Source of the DNA: Bacteroidales bacterium
Lineage (GTDB): Bacteria > Bacteroidota > Bacteroidia > Bacteroidales > UBA1715
Direction: 5' to 3'
Length of the DNA stretch: 64,000 nt
Assembly (NCBI GenBank): GCA_017516865.1
Contig: JAFXAU010000013.1
Coordinates: 1 to 64,000 of the forward strand
The notes under the pieces are model-generated. The model searched no databases. It was not told where the DNA came from and worked only from the letters and a program-made list of their open reading frames with translations. A program made the translations under genes and the position numbers. Positions 36,897-44,372 of this stretch are shown one piece after another (within the stretch, counting starts at the first letter, position 1; every line of letters starts with the position of its first letter).

Positions 36897-37766
36897 TTAC
36901 TTCAAATTTGTAAATCTTGCGATTACACCGAGTGGTAATTTTTTCTTGAAATCGTCTTCGAGATAGAGTTCTCCGAATTCTTTTGGAGCTTTATGATTTT
37001 TGAAAATCTCATTCACCAAATTTTCGAGAATAAAAGCCGAAAATCCCAAAGAATATGTATTCAAAATAAAGAAGTAACGGTTTTTGTCAAGAATTTTCTC
37101 AACGTCTTTTAGCAAGGCGTTCAGATCGCGCTCGAGTTTCCAATCTTCGCCGTTTGCCCCACGCCCGAATGCCGGCGGATCCATTATGATTCCATTATAA
37201 AGATTTCCGCGTTTAACTTCTTTTGCCACGAATTTACGTGCATCTTCAACTATCCAACGGATATTGTCCTGACCCGACGACTCCATATTTTGTTTTGTCC
37301 ACGAAACCACCTGTTTAACAGAATCAAGATGCGTGACTTCGGCACCTGCGGCACGGGCAGCAACCGAAGCAATTCCCGTATAACCGAATAAATTCAGCAC
37401 TTTCAGGCCCTTATTTGCCGAACAAATTTCTGAAATATAATCCCAATTTACCGCTTGTTCGGGAAAAATTCCCACATGTTTGAACGAGGTAAATTTTAAG
37501 TTACACGTTAAATTTAGGTAGTCGTATTTTAAATTCCACGCATCAGGAATGTTTTTGTGCTTAATCCAGTCGCCACTGTTGCTCGAACGCGCTACAAAAT
37601 CAATTGTGGAACGTTTTTGCCATTCCGCTTCTGGAAGCGATTTGTCCCACACGGCCTGCGGTTCGGGACGACGAGTCACAACAGAGCCGAATTGCTCCAG
37701 TTTTTCAAAATTGCCAGAATCAATCAAACGATAGTCCTTCCAATGCGTCGGAGTTAAATATATCAT
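36897..37766 (-). CDS. Class I SAM-dependent RNA methyltransferase
   Basis: This 289-residue protein has a Rossmann methyltransferase core like the RlmI/RlmK group (COG1092). SAM-binding VLNLFGYTGIASVAAR lies near residue 123, the acidic VTHLDSVKQVVSW follows, then WIVEDARKF and the catalytic-type MDPPAFGRG near residue 195. The N-terminal PUA domain of RlmI is absent, so it is a short form. The likely substrate is rRNA or another structured RNA. It is transcribed away from the bactofilin operon, with a 108-base divergent gap between them. Confidence 0.85.
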   Translation of the reverse strand: MIYLTPTHWKDYRLIDSGNFEKLEQFGSVVTRRPEPQAVWDKSLPEAEWQKRSTIDFVARSSNSGDWIKHKNIPDAWNLKYDYLNLTCNLKFTSFKHVGIFPEQAVNWDYISEICSANKGLKVLNLFGYTGIASVAARAAGAEVTHLDSVKQVVSWTKQNMESSGQDNIRWIVEDARKFVAKEVKRGNLYNGIIMDPPAFGRGANGEDWKLERDLNALLKDVEKILDKNRYFFILNTYSLGFSAFILENLVNEIFKNHKAPKEFGELYLEDDFKKKLPLGVIARFTNLK

Positions 37767-37842
37767 TTTACAGCGGTTATTTAATTACGAAGCAAATTTT
37801 GAAATTTCTCCTTGAAAATCAAAAACTTTCCCCAATAAATTA

Positions 37843-37850
37843 TATATTTG
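37843..37850 (+). promoter_or_regulatory. -7 box for the bactofilin-atpZ operon
   Basis: TATATTTG, 25 bases before the bactofilin ATG at 37875. It overlaps an upstream in-frame ATG (37848), which argues against that longer start. Confidence 0.55.
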
Positions 37851-37874
37851 CACTCATTTTTAAAGGAAACAAAG

Positions 37875-38240
37875 ATGGGAAGATCTGACAACGAAACATT
37901 TACAACGAACTTAATCACTTCTGGTACAATAATTACGGGTGACATTACGTGCGACAGCGATATGAGAATTGACGGCGTTTTGTCGGGAAATCTTACCGCA
38001 AAAGGGAAAATTGTCATTGGTAAAACTGGCGACGTGAAAGGTGAAATTGCTTGTCAAAACTGCGACGTGGAAGGTTCCGTAAATGGGAAACTTACAATTA
38101 AAGGACTTCTTTCTCTCCGTTCCACGGCAAAATTCCTTGGCGACATTATTACATCGAAACTTGCGATAGAACCTGGTGCAATTTTTACTGGTTCTTGTAA
38201 AATGAATGGAGAAAAAACCGCCCCAGTTGAAAAGAAATAA
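37875..38240 (+). CDS. Bactofilin (polymer-forming cytoskeletal protein)
   Basis: Starting at the ATG at 37875 gives 121 residues. The core ITSGTIITGDITCDSDMRI to IEPGAIFTGSCKM is a right-handed beta-helix of ~90 residues with regular glycine-centred turns (DGVLSGNLTAKGKIVIG, GDVKGEIACQNCDVEGSVNGKL), typical of bactofilins. Bactofilins polymerise without nucleotide and organise the envelope or wall synthesis. The gene overlaps atpZ by 35 bases, so translation is coupled. In Bacteroidota this gene often precedes the ATP synthase a-subunit cluster. The family call is firm; the cellular role here is unknown. Confidence 0.92.
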   Translation: MGRSDNETFTTNLITSGTIITGDITCDSDMRIDGVLSGNLTAKGKIVIGKTGDVKGEIACQNCDVEGSVNGKLTIKGLLSLRSTAKFLGDIITSKLAIEPGAIFTGSCKMNGEKTAPVEKK

Positions 38241-38436
38241 CTTCGACAAATTCATAAAATACACCAATATCGGCTTCCAAATGCTTGCCGTGATTCTTAT
38301 TGGTGTGCTCGGAGGACAAAAATTAGACGAACTTTGTGGAAACGAAAATCAAGTATTCACCATCGTTTTGTCGCTTTTTTCCGTTTTTACCGCAATTTAT
38401 TTAGCGATTAAGGATTTTATAAATCTCGGAAAATGA
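38206..38436 (+). CDS. AtpZ/AtpI-family F0 accessory membrane protein
   Basis: This 76-residue protein has two membrane segments (NIGFQMLAVILIGVLGG and VFTIVLSLFSVFTAIYLAI) joined by a short acidic loop, the AtpZ/AtpI layout. Family members assist c-ring assembly or Mg/Ca uptake for the F-type ATP synthase. It overlaps bactofilin by 35 bases and the next gene by 4 bases, an obvious operon. Confidence 0.88.
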   Translation: MEKKPPQLKRNNFDKFIKYTNIGFQMLAVILIGVLGGQKLDELCGNENQVFTIVLSLFSVFTAIYLAIKDFINLGK

Positions 38437-38831
38437 AATACGTTTTGGGGCGCATTTTGCTACACTTGACTACTTTTACGTGTTTGGTTTTAATCTCTTG
38501 CCTGCTGCACTCGAAATGGCAAATGCCGCATTTGAATTTTTCCTTAAGTCTTATCGCCATCTTCGCATTGCTTAACGGAGCTGGAGAAATTGCATTCGCT
38601 CTTTTGACGCAAAAAAACGACAAGTCAAGTATGTTCAAAATCATCGTCATACGCACACTCAAATTCCTTTGCTATCTTGTCTGCACGCTTCCTCTGCTTC
38701 TCTTTCCTGACATGTCAAAAGACTACATATTATTTTACGGCGTATTACTTGTCGTGCTCTTCTTTTTGTATTGTTTGATTGAATTTTCGTATTTCAAAAA
38801 AAATAGCAATCTCCTAATTTTTAACTCTTAA
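38433..38831 (+). CDS. Four-helix membrane protein of the ATP-synthase accessory cluster
   Basis: This 132-residue hydrophobic protein has four predicted membrane spans (about 7-25, 35-55, 68-92, 98-120) and basic loops. It starts within the last four bases of atpZ. Its position and layout match the small membrane protein that usually lies between atpZ and atpB in Bacteroidota, perhaps an AtpI-like factor. Here atpB does not follow; a GH3 gene with its own promoter does. The function is otherwise unknown. Confidence 0.75.
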   Translation: MKYVLGRILLHLTTFTCLVLISCLLHSKWQMPHLNFSLSLIAIFALLNGAGEIAFALLTQKNDKSSMFKIIVIRTLKFLCYLVCTLPLLLFPDMSKDYILFYGVLLVVLFFLYCLIEFSYFKKNSNLLIFNS

Positions 38832-38866
38832 ATTCTTAATTTTTTATTGTTGTATCACAAAAAACG

Positions 38867-38874
38867 TATCTTTG
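38867..38874 (+). promoter_or_regulatory. -7 box for the GH3 gene
   Basis: TATCTTTG fits TAnnTTTG; TTG at 38847-38849 lies 17 bases upstream. An upstream frame starting at 38847 overlaps this promoter, which favours the ATG at 38892. Confidence 0.55.
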
Positions 38875-38891
38875 TAACAAATTATACGTTT

Positions 38892-40628
38892 ATGAAAAAA
38901 TTTCTCATCCTTTTTGTTGGGCTTTGCGGAATGTGCGTTTCGTGCTCGCAGGGCGATAAATCCAATTCTCAAAACATAGCATCGGACACGACGTGGAAAC
39001 AACTGACGCTTCGCGAAAAAATCGGACAGACAATGATGATTACGTCCGATATGTATATGCACAAGCAGATTGGTAACGGCACGCTCGATACGTTTTTCCT
39101 GAAATATCCAGTGGGCGGTTTGTTTATGGCTCAATGGCATTTCACCTATCAAAAACCCGACACGTTGTTGTTCGAAACGTTCATTCCCCGTATTATAAAA
39201 GAATACAACGCCGCATCGAAGTTGCCGCTTTTTATCAGTGAAGACTTTGAGCGTGGTGCCGGATATAACTATAACACTGCCACCAAGTTACCTGTTGAAA
39301 TGGCGATTGGTGCGGCGAACGACACCTCGCTGGCGTACGCACACGGAAAAATTCTTGGCGTTGAAGCGCGTGAAATGGGTTTCAACTGGGTTCTCGCTCC
39401 TGTATGCGACCTGAATATCAATCCGTTACATCCGCTTGTGATTGAACGCTCCGTTTCCGACGACGCCGAACGTGCTATTCCGTTGTTGCATAGCCAAATG
39501 AAAGGTTTGCAAGATCAAGGTGTCATCACTACTGTGAAGCATTTCCCTGGCGACGGTGCCACCATCTGTGACCAACATTTGGTAACGTCTGCCAACAATC
39601 TTTCGTGGCTTGAATGGAGAAAAACATTTGGCAAAGTGTTCCAGACATTTATCAAAGAAAATACTCCGTCAATAATGGTCGGTCACCTGCGTTTTCCTGC
39701 GTACCAAAAAGCCGACACACTGAATGGCGATTTTCTCCCAGCAACGTTATCTAAAGAATTGATTCAGAAATTATTGAAAAAAGAAATGGGCTACAAGGGC
39801 GTGGTAATTTCCGACGCGTTGAACATGGGTGGCGGTTATGGTTTCTATGACTCTGAATTGGAAACTGCAGTTCAATGCTTTGTTGCCGGTGCCGACATCG
39901 TGCTGTGGCCACCGCTCGGTTATATGGACACGATTGAAGCACGCATAAACCGTGGTGAAATTTCTATGGAACGTCTCGACGACGCCGTAGAACGTGTGTG
40001 GGCATTGCGTGAACGCTATAATTTGATTAACAAGGAAAACCGTATGCCGATTGCCCTGCCAAAACCAGAAGGATTCGACACCTACGTTGACACGAAACTG
40101 AACGAATTGGCAGAAAAAGCTGTGACGATTGTACAAAATAAAGGCGGTCAAATTCCTCTTGACACAAATACGACAAAGAAAATCTTGTTGGCGAACATCA
40201 GCCACAATGACTACTGCACCGTGTTTGAACCGATGAAGCAAGAGTTGGAAAAACGTGGTTTCCAAGTTGACGTGAAACACAATCTTCACAAGGACGAGTG
40301 GGAATGGCAGTGGCATCGTATTTTGGAATACGACAAAGTAATTGTTTGCTTTGAAAACCACTATTTTGCCCCTATCGGCTCGCCATTGTTGAAAGACTAC
40401 GAAGCATACTGCCTCTGGACAATGGTTAAATTACCGAAAGAAAAAGTTATCGGCGTTTCATTCAGCAATCCGTACTATAATAAATATTACTTGAACAAGA
40501 ATTCCCTACTCATCAACGCATACAGCAGCGATCCATTTATGCAACGTGCTGTGGTAAAAGTCCTTATGGGCGAAACCGAGGCAACAGCCACTTCGCCAGT
40601 AAATTTGGATAATGAGTTGATGAAATAA
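38892..40628 (+). CDS. GH3 family glycosidase lipoprotein (NagZ-like)
   Basis: From the ATG at 38892 the product has 578 residues with a lipoprotein-type signal (cysteine 18, CVSCSQ). The (beta/alpha)8 GH3 domain (about 35-370) contains the signature KHFPGDG (216-222), then D227-Q-H229, the Asp/His dyad that NagZ-type enzymes use as acid/base. D308 in VISDALNMGG is the predicted nucleophile. A C-terminal domain (about 400-570) resembles the GH3 alpha/beta sandwich. The dyad points to a beta-N-acetylglucosaminidase rather than a beta-glucosidase, though substrate cannot be proven. The hsdR start codon lies only 11 bases after its stop. Confidence 0.85.
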   Translation: MKKFLILFVGLCGMCVSCSQGDKSNSQNIASDTTWKQLTLREKIGQTMMITSDMYMHKQIGNGTLDTFFLKYPVGGLFMAQWHFTYQKPDTLLFETFIPRIIKEYNAASKLPLFISEDFERGAGYNYNTATKLPVEMAIGAANDTSLAYAHGKILGVEAREMGFNWVLAPVCDLNINPLHPLVIERSVSDDAERAIPLLHSQMKGLQDQGVITTVKHFPGDGATICDQHLVTSANNLSWLEWRKTFGKVFQTFIKENTPSIMVGHLRFPAYQKADTLNGDFLPATLSKELIQKLLKKEMGYKGVVISDALNMGGGYGFYDSELETAVQCFVAGADIVLWPPLGYMDTIEARINRGEISMERLDDAVERVWALRERYNLINKENRMPIALPKPEGFDTYVDTKLNELAEKAVTIVQNKGGQIPLDTNTTKKILLANISHNDYCTVFEPMKQELEKRGFQVDVKHNLHKDEWEWQWHRILEYDKVIVCFENHYFAPIGSPLLKDYEAYCLWTMVKLPKEKVIGVSFSNPYYNKYYLNKNSLLINAYSSDPFMQRAVVKVLMGETEATATSPVNLDNELMK

Positions 40629-40639
40629 TGTAGGATTTC

Positions 40640-43441
40640 ATGAACCAAAACCCCGAACAGATAGCACGTGATAAAATAGACGGCCTGCTTGAGCAGGCGG
40701 GTTGGAAGATTCAGCCGAAAAGCAAGATAGACTTCTCGGCAGGAATCGGTGTGGCTGTTCGGGAATACCAGACCGATGCCGGCCCTGCCGACTACGTGCT
40801 GTTTGTAAACCGCCAACCCGTGGGCATTATCGAGGCGAAGCGCGAAGAGGAAGGGGTGAACCTGACCGTCGTTGCGGAGCAATCGGCCCGCTATGCCAAC
40901 GCCAAGCTGAAATACCTGAACAACGAACCGTTGAAATATGTGTATGAGACAACGGGCTCGCTGACGCATTTCACCGATTACAGTGATCCCAAGCCTCGCA
41001 GCCGTGTGGTGTTTGCGTTTCACCGCCCTGAAACTTTTGCCGAATGGATGCGCAACGGCAAAAGCCTTAGAAGTCGGTTGCAAGATTTTCCAGCTTTAGA
41101 CACAACGGGGCTTCGCCCAGCACAGATTAAGGCGGTGACGAATCTCGAAGAATCGTTCCGAAACAACCGCCCGCGGGCGCTGATTCAGATGGCGACGGGT
41201 GCAGGAAAAACGTTTACCGCCATAACGTTCATTTACCGTCTGCTGAAATTTGCCAAAGCGAAACGTATTCTGTTTCTTGTAGATACGCGCAATTTGGGCG
41301 AACAGGCCGAGCAGGAGTTTATGAACTTCCGCCCGAACGACGACAACCGCAAATTCACCGAACTCTACAATGTGCAACGGCTCTCGTCGAGTTATATTGC
41401 CAATGACAGTCAGGTGTGCATATCCACCATTCAGCGACTCTATTCGATTCTGAAAGGCGAGGAGTTGGACGAATCCGCCGAAACCGACAACCCGAACGAA
41501 TCATCGTGGTTGCAGCAGAGACTGAAGGATCAGCAGGCCATTCCTGTGGAGTACACTGCCAAAGTGCCTATCGAACAGTTTGATTTTGTGGTGATTGACG
41601 AGTGCCACCGCAGCATTTACAATCTTTGGAAACAGGTGCTCGACTACTTCGATGCGTTTCTTATAGGCTTGACCGCCACGCCCGACAAGCGCACCTTCGG
41701 TTTCTTCAACGAGAATGTGGTGAGCGAATACACTTACGAGCAGTCGGTTATCGATGGCGTGAATGTGCCGTACGATGTCTATTCCATTGAAACTGAAATA
41801 TCGAAAAACGGCGGGCTAATCAAGGCGGGATGGCATATCGACTATCGTGACAAAGCCACTCGCAAAACCCGTTGGCAGCAGGTGGATGAGGACACTGAAT
41901 ATAAGAAGAATGATTTGGACAAATCGGTGGTGAATCCGAGCCAGATACGCACCGTTATCCGTCAGTTCCGCAAGGCGCTGATGGAGGAGATTTTCCCAAA
42001 CCGCTACGACGAGAACGGGCAGTACGAGGTGCCCAAGACGCTCATTTTCGCCAAGACCGACAGCCACGCTGACGACATTATCAAGATTGTGCGTGAAGAG
42101 TTCGACGAAGGCAACGACTTTTGCAAGAAGGTAACCTACAAGATTGACGAGGACCCCAAATCGGTGCTCAACCGCTTCCGCAACCAATACTACCCGCGCA
42201 TTGCCGTGACAGTGGATATGATTGCCACAGGCACCGACGTGAAGCCGCTCGAAGTGCTGCTCTTTATGCGTGATGTGCGCAGTGCCAACTATTTCGAGCA
42301 GATGAAGGGACGTGGCACACGAACTATAAGTCCTGACTCATTGCAGTTGGTGAGCCGCACGGCGCAGACCAAAACGCATTTTGTGATTGTGGATGCCGTG
42401 GGCGTAACGCAAACCAAGAAAACCGACAGCCGTCCGTTGGAACGCAAACCCACCGTGCCGCTGAAGGATTTGTTGGGTGCTGTCACTATGGGTGTGACGG
42501 AGGAAGATTTGTTCACTTCGTTGGCCAATCGCTTGATTCGGCTCAATAAAGAAGTCACTGAAAAAGAGAGGGAAAAGATAGAAACCCTATCGCGGGGCAA
42601 GACGTTGGGGCAGATGAGTGCCGAACTGCTATCGGCTTTCGACCCCGACAAAATTGACGATGAGGCACAGGCAGAACTGAAAAAGATTCCGCCAGCCGAA
42701 CTGACGCCCGCCATTGAGGAGGAGATACGCAGAAAGGCGCAGCAACGGTTGGTCGACATTGCCAGCAGCACCTTCAACGGCGAGTTGAACGAATACATTG
42801 TCACTGTGCGCAACCTGCACGACCAGAAGATTGACACCGTGAACCTTGACACGGTGCTGAAAAGCGAGTTCAACAGTTTCACGCTTGAAAAGGCGAAAGA
42901 GACGGTGCACGATTTCACCGAATATTTGAAGCAGCACAAAGACGAGATAATGGCGTTGAGCATTTTCTACAACCAGCCCTACAACCGCCGCAATCTCACC
43001 CTGCAGATGGCGCAGGAGTTGCTTGAAAAACTGAAGCAGGACAAGCCGATGTTAGCACCGATGTACGTTTGGGATGCCTATTGCGCTATTGAGAAGGTGA
43101 AAGCCAACCGCCCCGTTACGGAACTCACGGCATTGGTTTCGTTGGTGCGCCACGCCTGCGGTATCGACCAAACCCTTGAGGCCTTCAATAACACCATTGA
43201 GCGGAATTTCAATGCGTGGCTGTTCCGCCAGCACACGGGCAACCGCAACCGCTTCACCCCCGAACAGATAGAGTGGCTGCGAATGATCAAAGACCATATT
43301 GTGAGCAGCTACCACCTTGATATTGACGATTTGGACTACACACCTTTCGATGCCCAAGGCGGACGAGGCAAGATGTACCAGTTGTTTGGCAATGAGATGG
43401 AGGCAATAATTGATGAATTGAATGAGGTGTTAGTAGCGTAA
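40640..43441 (+). CDS. hsdR: Type I restriction enzyme, R (endonuclease/translocase) subunit
   Basis: This 933-residue subunit cuts unmodified DNA after ATP-driven translocation, in complex with HsdM and HsdS. The N-terminal nuclease has D51 and E65-A-K67, a PD-(D/E)xK arrangement. The SF2 helicase follows: Walker A ATGAGKT (185-191), DECH (320-323), TATPDKRTF, and MKGRGTRT as motif VI. The C-terminal ~250 residues are the helical EcoEI-type region that contacts M/S. The gene is clearly more GC-rich than its neighbours and begins 11 bases after the GH3 stop with no promoter seen, consistent with horizontal insertion. Confidence 0.95.
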   Translation: MNQNPEQIARDKIDGLLEQAGWKIQPKSKIDFSAGIGVAVREYQTDAGPADYVLFVNRQPVGIIEAKREEEGVNLTVVAEQSARYANAKLKYLNNEPLKYVYETTGSLTHFTDYSDPKPRSRVVFAFHRPETFAEWMRNGKSLRSRLQDFPALDTTGLRPAQIKAVTNLEESFRNNRPRALIQMATGAGKTFTAITFIYRLLKFAKAKRILFLVDTRNLGEQAEQEFMNFRPNDDNRKFTELYNVQRLSSSYIANDSQVCISTIQRLYSILKGEELDESAETDNPNESSWLQQRLKDQQAIPVEYTAKVPIEQFDFVVIDECHRSIYNLWKQVLDYFDAFLIGLTATPDKRTFGFFNENVVSEYTYEQSVIDGVNVPYDVYSIETEISKNGGLIKAGWHIDYRDKATRKTRWQQVDEDTEYKKNDLDKSVVNPSQIRTVIRQFRKALMEEIFPNRYDENGQYEVPKTLIFAKTDSHADDIIKIVREEFDEGNDFCKKVTYKIDEDPKSVLNRFRNQYYPRIAVTVDMIATGTDVKPLEVLLFMRDVRSANYFEQMKGRGTRTISPDSLQLVSRTAQTKTHFVIVDAVGVTQTKKTDSRPLERKPTVPLKDLLGAVTMGVTEEDLFTSLANRLIRLNKEVTEKEREKIETLSRGKTLGQMSAELLSAFDPDKIDDEAQAELKKIPPAELTPAIEEEIRRKAQQRLVDIASSTFNGELNEYIVTVRNLHDQKIDTVNLDTVLKSEFNSFTLEKAKETVHDFTEYLKQHKDEIMALSIFYNQPYNRRNLTLQMAQELLEKLKQDKPMLAPMYVWDAYCAIEKVKANRPVTELTALVSLVRHACGIDQTLEAFNNTIERNFNAWLFRQHTGNRNRFTPEQIEWLRMIKDHIVSSYHLDIDDLDYTPFDAQGGRGKMYQLFGNEMEAIIDELNEVLVA

Positions 43442-43467
43442 ATACATTACCAGACAAATATCCACAT

Positions 43468-43494
43468 AAATGTGCAACCAGTGGTTGCACATTT
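43468..43494. promoter_or_regulatory. Perfect inverted repeat after hsdR (palindrome 1)
   Basis: AAATGTGCAACC (43468-43479) and GGTTGCACATTT (43483-43494) form 12-base arms around AGT. It shares the core GCAACCnGTGGTTGC-like sequence with the palindrome 54 bases further on. It could be an hsdR terminator or an operator. Confidence 0.65.
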
Positions 43495-43527
43495 ACAATA
43501 AGGTGATTATCAAGTGATTGAATTTAC

Positions 43528-43542
43528 GCAACCGGTGGTTGC
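43528..43542. promoter_or_regulatory. Inverted repeat after hsdR (palindrome 2)
   Basis: GCAACC (43528-43533), GGT, GGTTGC (43537-43542). Same core as palindrome 1, shorter arms. The pair with regular spacing suggests a protein-binding site. A third small hairpin, AGTGTT/AACACT, lies at 43577-43592. Confidence 0.55.
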
Positions 43543-43643
43543 ACAATTGGGTTCTTTTATCATACAGACAAATACAAGTGTTAAAAAACACTGTGTCTTA
43601 GAATAAAAACAGCGTATATTTACTGTATAACAAAAAAAATGAT

Positions 43644-43651
43644 TAAATTTG
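43644..43651 (+). promoter_or_regulatory. -7 box for the NYN leader
   Basis: TAAATTTG fits TAnnTTTG. TTTA at 43619-43622, 21 bases upstream, is a weak -33. It predicts a transcript starting near 43658. Confidence 0.5.
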
Positions 43652-43657
43652 CGACAT

Positions 43658-43720
43658 AATTATCCCCCGTAGGTGGAAAATACTACGGCTTGCCACCTCG
43701 AAAGAGGTGGCTTATTTTTT
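43658..43720 (+). ncRNA. Attenuator-like leader or small RNA before the NYN gene
   Basis: The leader contains hairpin 1, CCGTAG (43667-43672) with CTACGG (43683-43688), and then a strong terminator. AGGTGG at 43671-43676 repeats part of the terminator's 3' arm, so it can pair with the terminator's 5' arm (GCCACCT) and block it. Two mutually exclusive folds are therefore possible. The NYN ATG is only 11 bases after the T-run. It may be a regulated leader or a free small RNA; no known riboswitch class was recognised. Confidence 0.5.
43692..43720 (+). terminator. Intrinsic terminator with GAAA loop
   Basis: GCCACCTC (43692-43699), GAAA, GAGGTGGC (43704-43711), then TTATTTTTT. A perfect 8-bp GC-rich stem. 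Confidence 0.85.
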
Positions 43721-43730
43721 ATACAGCTAT

Positions 43731-44369
43731 ATGGAGAAAAAGCGAGTAATTGTTTACGTAGATGGCTTCAATTTTTATTATGGGTTGAAGAAAAATCCTG
43801 CATGGAAAAAATATTATTGGCTGGACTTGGTTAAGTTCTTTGAAATGTTTATGAAACCCGATCAAGAATTGATAGCCGTTAAATATTTTTCTGCAAGGCC
43901 TGATGATGAGGAAAAAAGTCGTAATCAGAATGCAATGTTTCAAGCAAACAAGGAAAATTCAAAATTTCAATTAATTTTAGGGAAATACCTTCAAAAAGAG
44001 ATAAGATGTTTTAACTGTGGATATACAATTAAGACACACGAAGAAAAAGAATCTGATGTTCGTATTGCCACACAAATAGTATCAGATGTATATAGGAACA
44101 ACTGCGATATTTCAATTGTGGTATCTGCCGATAGTGATATGGTTCCTGCGGTTGAAATTGCAATAGAAGAAAATCATCCTATATATGTTTATTTTCCTCC
44201 ATTCCAACATTCAAGTAACTTACGAACTAAATGTGGCAAGGCTATTGATTTGTCACGATACGAAAGTAGATTTAAACAATGTATTTTGCCAGACACTATT
44301 CATTTAAGAAAATCAAATTTTGATTTACAGATTCCTGACAAATGGAAACAATACCAAAATCAAACTTAG
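43731..44369 (+). CDS. NYN-domain (PIN-like) ribonuclease
   Basis: From the ATG at 43731 the product has 212 residues. A GTG at 43707 lies inside the terminator stem and is rejected. The NYN (LabA/DUF88) fold is shown by YVDGFNFYYG at the start, ESDVRIATQIVSD near residue 110, and VVSADSDMVPAVE near residue 130; these supply the conserved acidic residues of a PIN-like metal nuclease. A CFNCG pair is seen in the middle. NYN proteins cut RNA. It starts after a terminator/leader and ends 3 bases before hsdS, so it is co-transcribed with hsdS. The AT-rich composition contrasts with hsdR. A role as an RNA-cutting accessory in the R-M island is inference. Confidence 0.85.
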   Translation: MEKKRVIVYVDGFNFYYGLKKNPAWKKYYWLDLVKFFEMFMKPDQELIAVKYFSARPDDEEKSRNQNAMFQANKENSKFQLILGKYLQKEIRCFNCGYTIKTHEEKESDVRIATQIVSDVYRNNCDISIVVSADSDMVPAVEIAIEENHPIYVYFPPFQHSSNLRTKCGKAIDLSRYESRFKQCILPDTIHLRKSNFDLQIPDKWKQYQNQT

Positions 44370-44372
44370 TTT

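Noticed and set aside
43528..43542. A LacI-family operator
   Set aside because: The core has a 3-base spacer and not the contiguous CG-centred palindrome of LacI operators, and no LacI-type gene is in the window.
43707..43730. An eight-codon N-terminal extension of the NYN protein from a GTG
   Set aside because: The GTG is inside the 3' arm of the perfect terminator; the ATG at 43731 begins the conserved NYN strand directly.
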